This document shows, piece by piece, positions 61,053 through 64,000 of a stretch of 64,000 nt of DNA; within the stretch, counting starts at the first letter, position 1; each line of letters opens with the position of its first letter. The notes beneath the pieces are model-generated. The model was not told where the DNA came from, did no database searches, and was given only the letters and a program-made list of their open reading frames with translations. The DNA comes from Cyanoderma ruficeps. Its lineage: Eukaryota > Chordata > Aves > Passeriformes > Timaliidae. The DNA lies in contig VZDJ01000056.1 in NCBI GenBank assembly GCA_008694505.1, positions 7,564,019-7,628,018 of the forward strand, given 5' to 3'. A program made the position numbers and the translations under genes.

Positions 61053-64000
61053 TGGAGGGGGTGGGGGTCAAGTGTGAAGACATTTTTCATCACACACTGC
61101 TCAGCTCTCCGCTGCTCCTGGGGGATCATCACTCCCAGTGGCAAATTCCCTTTGGGAGCGGGAACAGCAGAGCAGTCAGTGTGCCCCAGGAGATGTGAAG
61201 GGAGTGATAAAATGGGTGTTCTTCCCAGGAGGAAGAGATATATATAAAATGCACATATATTTCTTCAAAGGGGTTTAATGGTGGGCACATAGTTGTGAAC
61301 TTCTGTGGAATTAAGCAATCAGAGTGCTGGGTGTTTTAATGAGTTGTTTATTACTGTGGATTATCTATTTACTGCACACCAAGCAGGCTATAAATACTGA
61401 TTGATATAAATTATTAATAAAATCAACATCTTTTATCACTTTCTTGCCTGACATAAACTACAATGAGCTGAAAGTCCTACAAATGCTTTTAAGTGGTTCC
61501 CCCTTCACCCTCCCAGCACACATGAAGACAACATTTGATTTTATAAAGCAGTGGAAGTGCTTTTTCTGTGGCTAGAATAAATTTCCTCAGTGTTTCTATA
61601 GTGGAGACTAATAACCAAAGTGGCTTTGTTATTACCTAACAAAAGGCTAACATGTTTTATCTATAAAAAAATCGTATCTTTTCTTTTGTCTCTTTCATCT
61701 CAGCCTTGTTTTCTGCTATAGTTAATTACTTTTCTCATAGACAAAATAAACTCCATTAGCAGTAACAAGGGAGATCCAGATTAAGGGCTCAGGGAGGCTT
61801 GGATCTTAAAGTTAACATTATTGTGTGAGCTGGAATTTATAAATTTGGGATTAAAAATTAAACACCAGCAATGTTTTAGAAGCATGATTCATAGTCAAAC
61901 CAAAATATTAGAATGTTTATTTGGTTCCATAGAAAAGATAGTTGTCTTTATCTTAACTCTATGGGAATTGCACTGGAATTCAAAAGGAATATGCCTTTAA
62001 CAAAGCTAAATTTGAAACAGCACATGCGATTTTGTTTGTTTGTTTGTTTGTTTTGTTTTTTTTTGTTTTTCCCAGTGTGACAGGACTCAGACAAAAATAG
62101 TAGAATAATATCACAGATGTTCCTTTACACCAGTCACTGGTGTAACTATTCCAAATGATGTTTTAATACAAACACACAACTGCTCCTTCTGTTTTATCAT
62201 TGTCAAAATTTCGTTTCATGTGTAACAATAAATGGAGCGATGTGAGCAGATGTGGCAATGACAGTTTGCTTCCTCCACTGGGCTGTGTGGCAAGCTGGAG
62301 TCACATCTGCATTTTTGCAACATTTAATTCTGAGCCTTTTCCACCCAGACTGATGCTCCTCAATTGACTGCTGGGGCCACTGTGGATGGGCTGGGGCTGT
62401 GCAGGAGCTCTGGAAACCTCCTGCAGCTCAGAGCTGTGCAGTCAGCTCCCACCATCAGTCTGCCCCTGGAACCTCAGGTACCTCACTGACTTCTGAGAGA
62501 GCCTTGGGGAAAGTCACTTTTCCAGCCACGGGTGACCCCTGCAAGCTTTGATGGTGTTTATCCCAGATTTTTCCCCATGTTGGCCGTGGTACCAAGCATC
62601 CCTAACTGCTGCACCACTTTGGTTTCAGTCTCAGCTGTGCTCTCATAAAGCCAGTGATAAGATTGGCTGCCAAAATCAGATGGATGGGAGTCTGCAGTGT
62701 CTGGGATGTCTGGAATTTCAGAGGAAGGGTATTTCTGGTCAGGTGGAGGTGTTTTAGGGCATGTGGGGGAATTTGGGCAGGAGAGTCACCCAGATTCCAG
62801 CCAGCAAGAATCCCCTAACTTGTGGAAATGGGTAACCTTTGAATCTGGGAACCAGGCAGTGAGAAATCCCAAGGAAGAAACTATTTTAGTACAACAACAG
62901 CTGAGGCCATAAACCACTGTGAAATAAATATACTTTATAAACATAAAGTGAAAAAGTAGTCCCTCACTTACAGTTTTTATGTGATTTATGTCTTTAATTT
63001 ATTTAAATCAGTGACCCATCAAATGCAGACAGAAAATTAGAAATTCAGAAAAAAAATTCAGCAGCCATAAGAAAATACTGAGGTTTTATTCGTTCTCCTC
63101 CTGCAGCTGCCTCTCCATGTTATATGAATTTATCTCAAAATGAAGCACAATGAGAAATCATCTTGCCAGGATATTATTGATCTGTGATTTGGGTACCAGG
63201 CTCAATACCCTGCAGACACAGATATGAAAGAGACAATTTACACCCTCTCACCCCCAAATTTTTCAGAGGGTACTTAGTTTCAGATATATAAATCTGTAAA
63301 GCTTTTCACAGCAGTTTTGTGACCAAATCTATGCCACTTTTATTACTTCTGGGATTTTTCAGTAAACCAAGAATGAGTCAGTACCCTTGAATAATCAGCT
63401 GGTCATGCTTTGAGAGCTGCTGATATCCGTGCACAGGGCCCAGAGGGTTCCTCACACAGCCAGGCTGGGCTGGGAGGTGCTGAAGGGAAGGAGGTTCTTT
63501 TTTCTTATTCCTTTCTCTTTTTTTTTTATTTTTTTTTCCCCATTGGTTACAGTGGGATTTGGTTGGAGCTCAATAAATTCAACAACAAGCACCGGATCTT
63601 CAGCTGGTGTAAATTTCACACATTTGCTTCAAAAGCAGACGCTGCCTTTCACAGTGGGAATTTTCCTGCTATCTTGGGTGCACACAATTTGCAAGTGCTG
63701 AAGTTGGAGTGTCCGGCTCTGTCTTTTCTCTTTGAAAAAGACACTCAGATTTTCAATGCTTTACTAGGGGCTGCACAGTACTTTTCTCCCTGGTTCTACT
63801 GTCTTTGTTGTTGGCTAGTAAAATGGTTATTTGTACAGGCATTTTTCGGAAATATGCCACTAAATTATGCCCGCAGTATTTGAGTAAAACGTGGTCCATG
63901 TGTCAGGACAAAGCCAAAAAATTCACAAATGATATTTTCTTTGGCCAGCTCTGCTTAATTTAGGAAATCAAAGTGTTTGTAACATTACAATCTGGCCCTC
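61053..64000. other. Unique non-coding sequence with simple repeats
   Basis: A (TTTG)n run with T-tracts lies at about 62031-62070, and T-runs lie at 63519-63538. A GC-richer patch at 62340-62540 has no maintained frame. The 157-codon plus-strand frame at 63410-63883 runs through the T-tract and has no domain. The AT-rich block at 61320-61480 has several TAAT/ATTA cores and might be a further non-coding element. No gene is recognised up to the window end. Confidence 0.5.

Noticed and set aside
63410..63883. 157-codon plus-strand frame
   Set aside because: It reads through a T-tract giving poly-Phe, has no domain and no codon bias, and no supporting splice or promoter signal.
1..64000. tRNA genes, CRISPR arrays, prokaryotic operons or phage genes
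   Set aside because: No cloverleaf with A/B boxes, no regular spacer-repeat array and no dense coding were seen; the window is vertebrate non-coding DNA.

Overview
The window looks like 64 kb of vertebrate nuclear DNA, most likely from a bird and probably a songbird. It is AT-rich, CpG-depleted and poor in repeats. Three recognisable interspersed repeats are CR1 LINE 3' ends, with the typical 'TTTGGGTTGGAA' or 'CCTTGTGGGTCCC' tails. It also carries several solo LTRs of endogenous retroviruses. One of these has ends (TGTCTTGG...CCAAGACA) that I associate with a family abundant in passerine genomes; that is recall, not a search. There are no bacterial-type genes, no long open frames (the longest open stretch is about 157 codons and not protein-like), no CpG-island promoter, and no tRNA, rRNA or CRISPR. 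The window is best read as intergenic sequence or the inside of a very large intron.

Layout. 1-23.9 kb is unique non-coding DNA. It has several AT-rich blocks that keep CpGs and are candidate conserved non-coding elements (about 5.05-5.48, 8.22-8.51, 9.43-9.86, 13.0-13.2, 16.9-17.2 and 21.9-22.3 kb). It also has three weak coding candidates: a minus-strand 105-codon frame with one membrane-like segment at 14.4-14.7 kb, a GC3-rich frame at 21.15-21.36 kb broken by one TAA, and a splice-bounded open exon at 22.79-22.95 kb. At 23.9-24.9 kb a plus-strand CR1 is split by a 503-bp solo LTR with a perfect 6-bp target duplication. 29.28-29.7 kb is a minus-strand CR1. At 36.8-37.7 kb a second CR1 (minus strand) is split by a relative of the same LTR. 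38.95-39.49 kb is a CpG-bearing insertion-like block between 8-bp direct repeats. 49.23-49.98 kb is a 745-bp solo LTR with a 5-bp duplication. 53.99-54.08 kb is a second splice-bounded candidate exon. 59.40-59.45 kb can fold into a strong hairpin. 60.60-61.05 kb is a minus-strand solo LTR with a 6-bp duplication and a TATA/AATAAA arrangement like that of alpharetroviruses.

No pathway or operon can be described, because no confident protein-coding gene is present. The clear biology is the history of mobile elements (CR1 first, LTRs later, recombined to solo LTRs) and possible long-range regulatory sequence. The calls for conserved elements, exons and the small membrane protein are inferences from composition and need alignment or RNA data.
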